A DNA stretch of 34,688 nucleotides from positions 1 through 34,688 of the forward strand of contig NW_025955368.1 of the NCBI RefSeq assembly GCF_022376445.1, given 5' to 3'. The notes under the pieces are model-generated. The model did no database searches, was not told the origin of the DNA, and was given only the letters and a program-made list of their open reading frames with translations. A program made the translations under genes and the position numbers. The DNA is from Fomitopsis serialis (Eukaryota; Basidiomycota; Agaricomycetes; Polyporales; Fomitopsidaceae). This document shows positions 9,702 through 20,641 of this stretch, in pieces (position 1 is the first letter of the stretch; the number at the start of each line of letters is the position of its first letter).

Positions 9702-10529
9702 CTAAGCATCATGAACCTGCAACCCCGCCCACAACCCGTTCACCTCTACTCCAGCATCCTCTAAAACACCCTTCAACTTGTGCTGTTCGTGTAGCGCGTG
9801 GATGTCGTCAGAGCCACCAAGTGATTGACCCTTGAAGGCAGCACGAGTCAGCTGAGACACGTAGCAAGTCAATGAACTTACGTGAATGAGGACATTGGGC
9901 ACGGTACGCCGTCCTGTTAGTCTTTTCAGGATGTTTTGAATTATCGGACCGTCACTCCGAGTGTTTAGTTCGACGATGTGGGGCGGTGGGTCCAGCTCGT
10001 ATGTTTGAAGCAGCGCCTTCGCACGTTGTGAGTAACTGGGATGAACGTCAGTCAGGCGACCGTCGGTCTCACACAGGGAAACGGTGACGTACGGGCAGAA
10101 CGTCTTGCTGAACACGATAACCGGGTACTCGTTCTGCAGCACTTTCAGATGCGCGTCCCAGTTCCGGTGACCGTCCGGCGCGTAGACGTCGAGGTCAACG
10201 GCCTGTTCGGGGTCCACCTTCACGAGGCCTCTCCCCTCCACCTCGATGCCGCCCTCCTTCTCGTTCAGAGTACGATCCGGGTGCTGCGAGACGAAGTAGA
10301 GGAGGCCGTGGATCTCGGAGACATTGTTCTTGCGGCCGGTGATGTCCTTCAGCTTCGCGAGCGCGACCTGTCCGGCGCGTGAGGACGACGGGGAGAAGCC
10401 AATGTCTTTGAGAGACGCGGGGAGAGAGATGAACGAGGAGCCGCCATAGGTGCTTACGTAGAAGAACACGCCGGCGGTGAGGAGGATAACACTCCAGAAG
10501 ATGCGCCTGCGGCGGTACGAGGAGGCCAT
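9702..10529 (-). CDS. Membrane-anchored monothiol glutaredoxin, CPYS type (Grx6/Grx7-like)
   Basis: Glutathione-dependent oxidoreductase, probably facing the lumen of the secretory pathway as yeast Grx6 and Grx7 do. Exons on the minus strand: 10093-10529, 9882-10035 and 9702-9830, giving 239 residues. The N-terminus MASSYRRRRIFWSVILLTAG contains a basic cytosolic stub and a membrane helix (about 11-25). The glutaredoxin domain starts near YPVIVFSKTFC. A GTACGT donor inside the active-site codons joins the halves to give F-C145-P-Y-S148-QRAKALL, a complete CPYS site. Later elements are VELNTRSDGPIIQNILKRLT, TVPNVLIHGQSLGGSDDIHA and LEDAGVEVN. TVP and GGSDD are the glutathione-binding elements. 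The gene is convergent with the HAD gene, with 287 nt between the stops. It is a paralogue of the cysteine-less protein at 5927-7485. Confidence 0.92.
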   Translation of the reverse strand: MASSYRRRRIFWSVILLTAGVFFYVSTYGGSSFISLPASLKDIGFSPSSSRAGQVALAKLKDITGRKNNVSEIHGLLYFVSQHPDRTLNEKEGGIEVEGRGLVKVDPEQAVDLDVYAPDGHRNWDAHLKVLQNEYPVIVFSKTFCPYVTVSLCETDGRLTDVHPSYSQRAKALLQTYELDPPPHIVELNTRSDGPIIQNILKRLTGRRTVPNVLIHVSSLTCYVSQLTRAAFKGQSLGGSDDIHALHEQHKLKGVLEDAGVEVNGLWAGLQVHDA

Positions 10530-13423
10530 CCTTGGTTTTCAGTTGCTTGGCTCGGCTAGAGAGTTCGGCTTGCTGGGTGGCCCGAAAGTGCAAGTCGGAG
10601 TCGAGGGAGAACGGCGCCAACGGTGCTCGCGGTTTGCTCAGGCTGTGCAGACGAGCGGACGGTGAATCGATGACAGATGGGCCCCGAGGCGCGTCTACGG
10701 TCTACGTCCCTGATGATTTGAACAATTTGACGTGGCGTCTCTTGAGCAGCCAGCTGAGCACCAGATCAATCACACGAGGCGTGCAGGCAGATACCTCCAG
10801 CAGCAGGGAAACAGCCAGAGGAGATAGCTCGACGAGCGCGACGAGCAAGACGAGGAAAGCAGCGATAGCTTGCAGCAGTGACAGTGTGAACGCAGATAAA
10901 TCGGCAATCTGGCAAAGGGAGCATCGGCGAGATTTGGATCTGTGCAAGATCCAGCGGCTGATTGCCTTCGAGCCGCCAATCCATCATCATGCACCCCTGA
11001 CCAGACTTCACCTCGACAACGACAGCGACGACGGCGTCGGCTGCGAGTCTGCGGGACCTACGCGGGACCAGGTCAAGCCGAGATAAGTATGTGCCTTACA
11101 GAGGCCTTGATCAAGACATATTGCATTTTTACTTGGACACTCATATCAACCTGCGACAGACCATTTTTCTTCGCCACCTGCCAGCGAGGTTGACCCACTG
11201 TGCCTGGGCCGGGGCCCGGGATAATATACTCGATGGGTGCCGGCTAGGAGTACTAAGTAGTGCACACTGCGCGAAATAATCCGGTAAGGTCGTTTCCATC
11301 AGGTTCGATCTTTGATTGAATTTATGAAAGGTGTACGCAGAACCGAATGCCAACGGCGACGAGTCATCCGAAGTCGCTGGATGATACCACGATGCAGGCT
11401 ATAAGCAGAGAGATCTACAACAAAGAAGTTCGCCTGCATTACGCATAAGTTGTGCCATGATGTCGCTCAGATGCATTCTCTAGACTTCATGCGCACGTCT
11501 CGCTGAAGCGGCGCAGCTAACCCTAGTAGGCTGCCAGTCACATCCAAATGCACTGCCTGTAATGCCGTAGCGTGTCACACGTCTCGTAGGCTTCCTCATG
11601 GTACGCCACTATCTATCACTTCAAATGAAGTCCTATTTGCTCATTCAACCGTAAAAGGTACTGCTTGGATAGCGGGTAGCTAGGGTGCCACCTATCAGGT
11701 TATTGGTGTCGTTGGAACCCGAAACACGCAGCATCACAGTAGGAGATCAAATCGACCCGAACACCGAGGCTCATCTAAGTAGCTCCATAAGGTACCGTCC
11801 CATTCACTAACATGACGGTGGCTAGTGGGCTTCATCGCTGGAGCTTACGCTGAGAGGCTAAAGGTGTGTGCACACTGCAGGACTCTGCGGAAGTGGTATT
11901 TGTGACGTGTGATACCGCAGGTTCAGATGCCTCACGCTATGATTGTCAGAAACAGCATTGGGATCACATGTGACTGATCCGCAAGGGATGCTCGAAGTTC
12001 TCACTGTAGATGTTTAGGAGCTTACTCCGTCCACCAAACCGTATGAATACGCTTTGGTCTGCGGGCTTCAAGACCACACAAAAATTGGTTGATGCGGTTC
12101 GACGCTTCATCCTCTGTTGCAGTGTCTTGAGATCTCATTCCTTTGCCGCTCACAAACAGGGTTGCCTCGGGTGATGTCAAGAGAACACCCACGCGCACTG
12201 CACTGCCAATGGCCATCGATGGGTTTACGGTATGTTCACGGTGTGATGTTCGTATGCACTAGTCGAAATGTGACTACTGGTATCACTTGACTATCTCCGG
12301 ACGTCCAAACGTCATAAACACTGACTGGCCGATGTGTACGACTTCTCGGACATGTTGCCCTCTACTTGATTTGTGCTTCGAACGGTGAGCTCGGCGCGAT
12401 GATGGCAGAGACGTCCGATGATCCAACGGACAGCACAAGGAGAAGGATCTGCATCAGCATTTGGCGAGCGCCCCTGGTAGGAACATATACAGTACCGGAG
12501 GTGCGATCGATGTATCGATACACCCTCGGTTTGCGACTCTGACATGTTGGCATCTCTGTATAACATCAGCGACATGAATGAGACACTCGCTCGCAGTGCG
12601 ATGGTATACCCTGAAGCGGAGTGCCTCGAACTGTGGATCCGGACGGCTGTCAGACTTAGCGCGATCTGCTACATATGTGAGTGTTTGCTGCGCTGGCGTA
12701 ACCTTCGTTGCTCGTCGCAGCGTGCGTGTAATGTAGGTCAACAAGTGGCTGCCCCATTCGCCGGCTTCACCGAAACAGCGCAGCCAAAGTTAGAGCGTGA
12801 AGGTTGTGTGTAACATCCGGCTCACCGGTGCGCAGTCTGGGCCCTTGAAACGCCCGTTTCGCACAGGTTTGATGCCGAGGAGGGCCGGTCACGGTGTGCC
12901 CTAAACGTGGCCTAGTGGAAGGCCGAAGTGACCACTGCATGCGAGCAATGGATTGCCGTATGGGGAAACCTGTCGTGTGCGAGCATTCCTCCGTGGTGCG
13001 GGTGCGGTGGTACATAAGTAGTGCGGGTGTGCACGACGCGGACGCTGCTGCAGCCTGAGCAACTTGTCTGGCACGATCACGCGTACCGTGTCGCGATCAC
13101 GTGTGAAGAGCGCTACTGCGGTATCTTCCTCGGGAGCTTCTCGTCTGGGCCGTGCAGCCTCCGCCGCTGGCAACTGACGCTTGCAGTCCGTCGACCCGAC
13201 CCTGTGGGTCTCTTTCATCACGCTCACGATTTAGCTTTTGTAACTCACGCGCACGACTGCCTTTCCTTCCTCCGCCTCTTCCTTCCCCCGCCCTCGGCGA
13301 CCCATTCGCGACCCTCCTCGAGCGGTCGACGCTGGCCCCTCTCGATTTCTGGACATTTCCTTGGTTACCGTCCCCCTGGCTGGGCTCGCGATCAGCAGAT
13401 CGCCTTGAAGATTCTCTACATGC
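10530..13423. other. Gene-free stretch of 2.9 kb
   Basis: No gene is supported in this stretch. The longest open frame (10532-11086, plus) starts in the leader of the glutaredoxin gene and has no motif. A hydrophobic minus frame at 10702-10947 (AIAAFLVLLVALVELSPLAV) also lacks partners. The part 11350-13000 looks less GC-rich than the genes. I could not find terminal repeats, transposase motifs or a tRNA. The region probably holds two divergent promoters plus unannotated or decayed sequence. Confidence 0.45.
13260..13297 (+). promoter_or_regulatory. Pyrimidine-rich tract upstream of the membrane-protein gene
   Basis: A tract almost entirely C and T lies about 130-160 nt before the start codon at 13424. 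Such CT-rich tracts are common near transcription starts of well-expressed fungal genes. No TATA box is evident near it. Confidence 0.35.
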
Positions 13424-16400
13424 ATGGCAGATACCTTGTTTTCGATCACTGTCGACGACAACTCCCCCACAATCGCGTACGCGCCATTCGGTGACACTCT
13501 TGGCCAACCCGATGTCAGTGCAGGGTGGAATCCATACTACACCGGCTCGGGCTTCTCTTCAGGCTCCAACTCGTCGTCCAGCTCGGCAGTGAGCAACTTC
13601 GGTAATGGTACGAGTTTGCACGTCACTGCGTGCGACGGGGCGCAGGTGGCAATACAGTGGAACGGTGAGTACTCGTGTGATTTCTCCCATATCTTCACCG
13701 CTGCTCTGTGAGCCTACCCAGCGAGCCCGGGTGCTGAGGTCTGTCTGTCGCGCTGGAACATCCTGGCTGGCTGTATGCGGATCTGCCCCTCGACTGCTGC
13801 CCGACCGGAGCGCCGGCGTGTCCAGTATCACCACTAGCGTCCGATAGCAGCTGTCAGTGGCCCCTCATCTATCAGTCAAGATGGTTCAAGACGGGCGATC
13901 TGTGGTTATGCTTTGGTCCTAATTCGTTGCTATTAGTGTGTGTCTTCTCCCGGTCAGACTGCTGACCTGCGCTCCCAGGCACTGCAATCAACGTGTTCGG
14001 TACCATCACCGCAAATGGCTCGAGCGCACTCACGTACTCTGTCTCCCTGGATGGGAACGCGACGACAAACTTCTTTTCCCGCATATCCTCGCCAGCGTCA
14101 GTGGATACTGCTGCCAATGATGTCCTGGCCTCGTTCTCCAATCTATCAGATGAACCGCACGAGATCGTGTTGACAGTGCATAATGCGGGGACGACAGGCA
14201 GCAACGATGCCACCAACCTGGACTTGGTTGTCGCGTTTGACAGCTTCGAGTTGTTCATGGACGGAGACGGGTAAGTGCACAACATGGACTCAGGTCGTTG
14301 ACGATGTTTCGGACTTGTGCGAGGCAAAGCTCACAAGTTGGCCTGACAACTCTCCATCACGTGCATACTATACGGGTCGCAGTTCTACCCAACCTCAGAT
14401 TGCTCGGTCACCGATGACATTCACTTTGCTGTGGCAATTGCTTCTTCGAGATGGACCGCTTGTTTTCTCGCTTATTCGGGGCAAGCATGCAAGCCGTAAC
14501 TTCCCTTCCCAACTATGCATCTCCGGCTCTCACTTATCCATGTCCCGTCGTCTCAGGCTTTTCATGACTGTAGCGCATTGCGTGCGCTCCTCGGGCCGCA
14601 TCAAACTCCTAACCTTTTTGGTCCTCCTGCCGTATATGTTCTGCAGCAATGTTGATTTGTTTGTTTCTCAGCCCGCCCACATCTTTGTCCTCTTCATCAA
14701 CATCAGAAGCGCCCACAACCACCTCCATACCGGATGGCGCGGTCTCGTACCGTGGGCAGTGGTCGTTCACCACTGGGCTTCTATCAGACCTCCCAGAAGC
14801 CGCCTTCCATACGAGTACGAACGTCGGCGACAGTGCGCGGGTCGATTTCAATGGTGAGCTTCCCCACCCATTTCTTCACAGTTTTGCGACCCTGCCTGTG
14901 AGCGTCTATCCAAGTGATATTTCCGAGGCCCGACAGTCGGTGGTATCTTGGCGTCGTCCTGCGCACAGCCTACCTACTGTGTAACGATCACGGTCGCGCG
15001 ACCTTGATCATACACCTATTAAGTTGCTCGCGCCTCCAAGGCAGTAATATTTCGCTTCCAGCTGTGTCCGGACTCCGCTGCGTCACAAGAACCGCGTATC
15101 TAGGGTGCCGATCGTGCGTTGACTGGAAGCGCGACTCTGCGCCTAGCGTGTGTCCGGTTTCTCCTGTCATATTTACGCTGTGTCTTCGGTGCCGCTTCCG
15201 TAATTTGTGCCCACATTTGAAGGGCAGGACTCGTGTCCTTCGACTCGTCTCACTTTCCTTCCCTTCACACGGCGTGTCGGACATTAATTTATCGCTGGGG
15301 CCAGAGTCGCTGACCCGTTTACTTTCTCTTCTCTATCCCCGCAGGTACCGCCGTGTCCCTGTCAGGACTCACGACGCCCTCCTCGGGGACGTACAACGTT
15401 ACTCTTGACGACCGCCTGTATCCTACATTGTCGGCGCGCGCCTCGTTCACGGCCGCGTCCCCTGTTGTATTGTTCTACGTCGCCGACCTCGACCCCGCGG
15501 TACCCCACTCCTTGGAGATTGTTAATGCCGGCGCGGACGGAGGAGGAAACGATCTAACTGCAGACTTGGTTGTCCTGGCTGGCGGCATAAACGTGACGAT
15601 GGCAGGAAACACGACGACAACCGGGTGAGCGTTCGTGATTGTGGTTTTGGCCTTCCGCCGCAGACCATAATGAGCAATGACTGACTATGTCTATGTAGGA
15701 CATTGACTACTAGCAGTCATCTATCACATGGCGCCATTGCAGCCATCGCCGTGGGTATTGTGCTTGGCGTCTTTCTGCTGCTTGCTTTCATCCTAGTCAT
15801 GGTCTATTGGAGACGGAGAAGGGCACGAAGAAAGGAGAGCTTCCTGGTGAACCCGCGGGTGAGCTACTGGCAGCGTAACTGGCCACGCTGGTTCTCGACT
15901 CGGGCGGCAAGCACGGCACCGCAAGAGACCACCTTCGTGCGGGAGAAGGACACCCAATGGCGAGACAGTATGCCTCCTAGCCGTAGGCCAGCCATCTTGC
16001 AGATCGGCCGTCCAATCATCCCACGGGAGAAGGAGGAGGCCAGGCATGACTACGTTGCCTCTGACGTCGGGACACAGGGTCATTCAGCCCAGCGGCCGCG
16101 CCATGTCTCGCAGAACTCGGATGGCAGCTTCTCCATTGAGCTGCCGGAACTGTCTGCGGTGCCGCTGCGGAACCCCACCAGTCCCTTTCCCTACACGCCG
16201 GAACCTCCGTCCCTCGTCTCGCAGTCATCCGCCATTCCCCGTACGTCAACGACGCCTCCCGATACCCTCAATCGACCACGCTCGCTACGTCCCAGAGGAC
16301 CCCGCGAAATGCATGGGCGGGATAGCAGCCGTGGAATCTTGCTCGGCGAGATGCTCAGTTCGACGTCTGATTGGGAGGTCGAGGAGAACGCAACTCCTCT

Positions 16401-17430
16401 CAGGGTCGAGTTCGCGGCGCAGTCGCAGCCTCGTACGGAGCGTCGCACGGAGAGATATCTCAGCGCTGGCGGGGTCTCCTTACCGCAGTCCCTCAAGCAG
16501 GCGCTGGCCCGAGGAAGTTTTGACGGGGCGAATGCGGAAGCGGGCCCGTCAAGACCCTCGACGTTCCTGTCGTTCTTGGACTTCTCATCAAACTCGTCGC
16601 GGTCGTCGTCGCGGTCGCGGTCGCTCCGGCAGTCTTCATCGTCACAGTCCAAGCGATCAACACGAAGCTCGGCGAGGTCACGACGCGAGAGCAACCCACA
16701 GAATGCCCCGCCACTTCCGACAGATCGTCGTGAGTCGATGGGCTTGTCCATGACTGTCGCCGGAGGGCCGACAGAGAGCAGACCCTCGCTCAGCCCCGAA
16801 ATCTCCCTCCAAACCGTACCTCTCCCAACACCCCTCCTCGTCGTACCCCCAGACCACCCACACGACATATCCGACCCTGCCCTCCGCTTAGACGACGTGG
16901 GCGAACTTCCTTCCCCTTCAGATTCTATCCCTATGACCGTCTCCGATATTCACTTCCGACATTCCATCCAGTCATCCGTATCGCCCATCACCGAGTCCCG
17001 CCGCACGAGTGCGTTCCGCCTAAGTGGGTCGCACCGTGTACCGCACCCACCTCTCCCAGGGGGCGACCTACAATCTGCACTTGTATCACCGACCCGTCCT
17101 ACGCATGTGAAAAGCAACTCGCAAGGAACGATGCCCCGGCCGTACATCATGCAGAAGCTCATGGGTCTTCCCACCACCGCACCGGGTTCAAGTTCCACCA
17201 CTGCTACGCCATTGGGGAGCCCGACAGCACCTTCATCAAGACTTGATCCCCCAGAAGGCTCCCGGTCAGCGACCGGGGGCGGCCGGCCACGAACAGCAGA
17301 CGAGCCGCTGTCGCGGACGGACTCCCGCTCTACCCCCGCAGAGCAACGGGGTAGCACGGCGCCAACACCGGGCAGTACGAATCTCAGTTTTGGTTCAAGG
17401 AGTGCATTTGGGTTTCTGGGTCGACGATGA
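13424..17430 (+). CDS. Single-pass membrane protein with duplicated extracellular beta-rich domain
   Basis: Function unknown. Exons 13424-13664, 13979-14270, 14672-14853, 15345-15624 and 15699-17430 give 908 residues. The first 330 residues are Ser/Thr/Asn/Gly-rich with many N-glycosylation-like sites and form two similar units. Each unit has a first part ending in an Asn codon and a second part starting GTA(I/V), and the introns sit at the same phases in both. One transmembrane helix follows (about 344-367, HGAIAAIAVGIVLGVFLLL), then RRRRARRK as a stop-transfer signal. The rest, over 500 residues, is a low-complexity Ser/Pro/Arg-rich cytosolic tail. No N-terminal signal peptide is seen. This layout is common in basidiomycete predicted membrane proteins; a cell-surface sensor or adhesion role is inference. 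Introns 1-3 are long (314, 401 and 491 nt). Confidence 0.85.
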
Positions 17431-17967
17431 CATATGCCAGGACGTTGGTCTGTGTATCCGAGGATTTGTAGCGCATGCTCTAGATCATCTTGCTTACGCC
17501 CACATACTGTACTACACGGCATGCATCCACAAAAGTTTGGTTTTCGCGTTACATTCATACGGAGCATTTCTTGCTTCACCTTTTGCATTTGTACAACCTA
17601 AGTTATCGGACGGTTGCATTCGTCGTTCTTTCGGTGTCTACGCATCAGTTGTCTCTTTCGCATCGACGGCTCCCAAAGGCAGTCTACTATGCGGTCTCCT
17701 GTCTTGCACTCGGTTGCAAATTACCCCTATCCTTGAAGTCATGGCTCTCTATCGCTTGTAACATAGCTACAGTGTTGTAACAGTACATCTGCTTAATGCA
17801 CAGAAGAATCGCGAGATCCCATGTCTTACAGAACCGACATCCGGCTGCAGTTAGCAGACCCGGTCTTGATCATCCCGCGAATCATCATCATGAGTACCTT
17901 CGATGCCGGTAAGTTAGGCGAGGTATGCTGGCAATGTGAAGATGGTTGAGAGTCAACGAGAACGGTC
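17431..17967. other. Intergenic between convergent genes
   Basis: The region lies between the stop codons of the membrane-protein gene (plus) and the F-box gene (minus). I see no gene in it; it should hold both 3' untranslated regions. Confidence 0.5.
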
Positions 17968-19410
17968 TTAACACCCGGCACCACCCTCACGACCCTTGTA
18001 ACGCGTGTAGATACGCGTGTCGTTCATTTGATCCCAGAAAATATGGATGTCGTCCGCATTGAGGATCGCAATGCTCAAGGGGACCGTGATTCCGTACCTG
18101 AATGACACAAAGAACGTCAAGCGACAGTCAGGGAATGCAGGTTCGGACGTACGGGAACCCGCGTTCGCTGATCGTGCCGGTACCTGTGTAAACGAGGCAA
18201 CCACCAGGCAGTTCGCTTGTCCACTCTGCTGAGGTCGGTATCAGCGGAGAAGCGTTGGAGGAGGCGTGCAATGTCCACGAAAGAGTGCCCCTCGGTACAT
18301 TCGCGTCCCCAGTTAGCTTGATCGCGCGCAGTTCCTCTTCCTCTTGGTGCCATGTCAGATGCAGCACTTCCGTCCCGTATGGGCCAAATACTCCGAGCCA
18401 AAGCCCTTCTAAGGTCCCAAGTTTCCAATCTGCGTCGCTCGGATCAACGCCGGCGCGGATGTCCCAACGGAGCGGGTAGTAGCGCGGAGGGGCCGTAGAG
18501 AGATCATCGAACGGTAGAGCAGGCTGGTACATCTGGGTACATCGGTCATCGCCACCCGAGCAATGTATTGAAATGGCTGCAGGTTTCATGTGCGGTGTCG
18601 TGGATGCAAAGATAATGGGGAGGCGAACGGCGGGATAGATCCGAACGAGCTCGCGCTGGTCGACAAGGACAGGGATGGACGGTTTCAGACGAGGAAGACC
18701 GCGCAGCGAGTCGTACCACAATGCGTCCAGGGGAGGGAAGCCAGGGTGGGGAAAGGGTTTGCGGTAGCCTTGCATGAAGTAGCCATAGCTACTGGGGGGA
18801 ACGACCTCAAGATACGTGGAATGCCAGTGCGCATCGTCGACCGGTGGCAGAACGCTGCAGGACACGCGGGCCTTGGGCGAGACCTCGTGTGGAGACGGTG
18901 CATGGGCTGTTGTTGGAGTTCTGGGAGAGGGCACGAATGGCGCATCGAAACCAATCTTGAGAGCGCGAACGTAGTTCGGTGAAACAGGATGGCGGGTGGA
19001 TGTCTGCGAAAATCGCCAGACTTCACCGATAATCCCCCCTGTTCCTTGTCGTCGCCCGGGATGAGCCGAAAGTCGATGATGTTTCCTCGGTAGGGGTAGT
19101 CGCTTGCCCAGAGGCCGAGCAAGGGACCATATGGATGCAACAACTGCGTGTAGACTGTGTAGAAGGACAGTCCACCGAAGTTGACGACGCTTCGCAGGCC
19201 GTATTGACTGCAATATCGCTGCCAGATCGATGGATCCTGAGTGTGCTTGCGCGCGCCCCTGCACGTATTGAGCAAAGAGGTGACATCCACCGCAGACAGG
19301 TGGCGAAAGAGCTCGAAAAGCACATCATATGGCAAATCACATACATTCCTGACGGCTTCCGGCATTTGGGCTACAGTCGACGACTCGGCGACGACAGCTG
19401 GAAGGCTCAT
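17968..19410 (-). CDS. F-box protein, one frame break
   Basis: Likely substrate receptor of an SCF ubiquitin ligase; the substrate is unknown. Minus-strand exons are 18153-19410 and 17968-18097, about 462 residues. The F-box is at about 22-62: VCDLPYDVLFELFRHLSAVD, then TCRGARKHTQDPSIWQRYC. The C-terminal part is a beta-rich region of the type seen in many basidiomycete F-box proteins, with LLGLWASDYPYRGNIIDFRL, LEGLWLGVFGPYGTEVLHL and LPGGCLVYTGTGTI. The frame breaks at a run of six C (19034-19039; G on the coding strand). Upstream reads PGDDKEQGG and downstream reads IIGEVWRF, and one more G would restore continuity. The intron at 18098-18152 has a GTACGT donor and matching phase. Either the gene is mutated or one base is missing in the sequence; the latter seems more likely since the rest is intact. 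Confidence 0.85.
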
Positions 19411-20641
19411 GAAGGCGTTTGAGGAGATTGAAGTTGCCTCATGCCTTTATACCCCTTGTGCTGCCCTTTGCCCGCCGGAAGCCGTGACGCTGCGGGGAAA
19501 TATCTGATCATGCAGGTGGCCATCTGGACATAACTTCGGTGCTTTGGTCGGAGAAGTTTATGACGGTATTTCTGTATAAAAATTCCCGCGCGTGATTGAT
19601 GGTATTTGGTCTCTGGTTTTGGCGCATTTGGTATGCTCAGGACTCAGGTTTCTCACTGCAGATCCTGCCAAATGACGAGCCTCGGAGCTCTGTTCTTGTC
19701 AAATTTCAGCGTAGTACATAGCAGATGACAGCTTCTAGGTACTTGCAACGGTTCTCGGTGCTGGAAGCTATTCATGCTTTCATGCAGCCAATGAGTCAGT
19801 TCTCGGCAAGGTTCTGGTAATCATCTACTTTTGCTTTGGTTCGACTTTGGTACCAGTACAAATCAGGGATATAACATTCATTTACGAGTTATATAGCTGT
19901 GCTAGACATACGGAAACCGTCGTAATATGGAGGCCATGAATTCAGTGTTTTAATGCCCGGCAAGCAACTGCCACGGGCCTATCAAAGTGAGTCATTTCAA
20001 GTAACATAAGCACTACAGCACAAGTATAGCAGATATTGTGATGCTGAATTGGACACGCACTCCAAGTGGATTTATGTCGAACACAAGGAGCTTCGGGAAC
20101 TCGGTATGTAGGAGGCGTTGGCCACTGTACTTATCGATCGGTGCTACTAAATGTGGTAGGTCTCCGGGTGCTCTCGGGGTTACCGTAATGGGAAGCCGGC
20201 GTCAACTTCCGTACCAAAGATGTACTGAGCACGTACCATAGCATTACCAAACCCATACCATTGCCCAGACACCTGAGATGGCTTAGACAATATGTATCTT
20301 CCAGAGTCGAGCAAGCAAACTCATGGAGACACTCAGAACCTCGGACCAAAACGTAGGAAAACTTCAAAATCAGACACCTGTGACCGTGGGCATATTATTT
20401 GTACAGAAATAAACTCATAGAAGTTCATCAAGCAGGCTTCGGACGTGCTAGTAAGCTCAAGGTTCCCAGAGAGATGGTGGTCAATAGCAACGAATAGAAT
20501 GGGGGCCATTGCCAGCGATCAAGCAGTCCGTAGTCTTTGTTACAAGGTTGCTAATATTTAAACGTCAGTAAACACCGTGAATGGCTGTGGCAATCATATG
20601 TCAATGAACACCGCCTGAACGCTCGCATCTTACAGCCATCC
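19411..20641. other. Divergent intergenic region, 1.2 kb
   Basis: Shared upstream region of the F-box gene (minus) and the PalC gene (plus). No gene is supported. It is AT-richer than the coding parts. It contains a TATA-like box for the F-box gene, and a CCAAT directly overlapping TGAGTCA at 19788-19798, which is too far from either start to interpret. Confidence 0.45.
19445..19450 (-). promoter_or_regulatory. Candidate TATA box of the F-box gene
   Basis: On the minus strand the sequence reads GGGTATAAAGGC about 35 nt before the start codon at 19410. The short distance would imply a very short leader, so assignment is tentative. Confidence 0.4.

Noticed and set aside
9852..9881. A 30-nt intron in the second glutaredoxin gene
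   Set aside because: It is too short for splicing. Using the next AG, at 9831, gives a 51-nt intron and the conserved IHGQSLGGSDD sequence.
10702..10947. A hydrophobic minus-strand frame that might be a small membrane protein or an upstream exon of the glutaredoxin gene
   Set aside because: The glutaredoxin gene already has a good start with its own membrane anchor at 10529, and no convincing splice joins the two.
10532..11086. A 184-codon open frame on the plus strand
   Set aside because: No recognisable domain, no splice partner, and it starts on the opposite strand directly at the glutaredoxin start codon.
11311..11326. GGTTCGATC resembling a tRNA B box
   Set aside because: The flanking five bases do not pair to form a T stem, and no A box or acceptor stem is present.
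19788..19798. CCAAT overlapping a Gcn4/AP-1 type TGAGTCA
   Set aside because: It lies about 380 and 840 nt from the two nearest start codons and could occur by chance.
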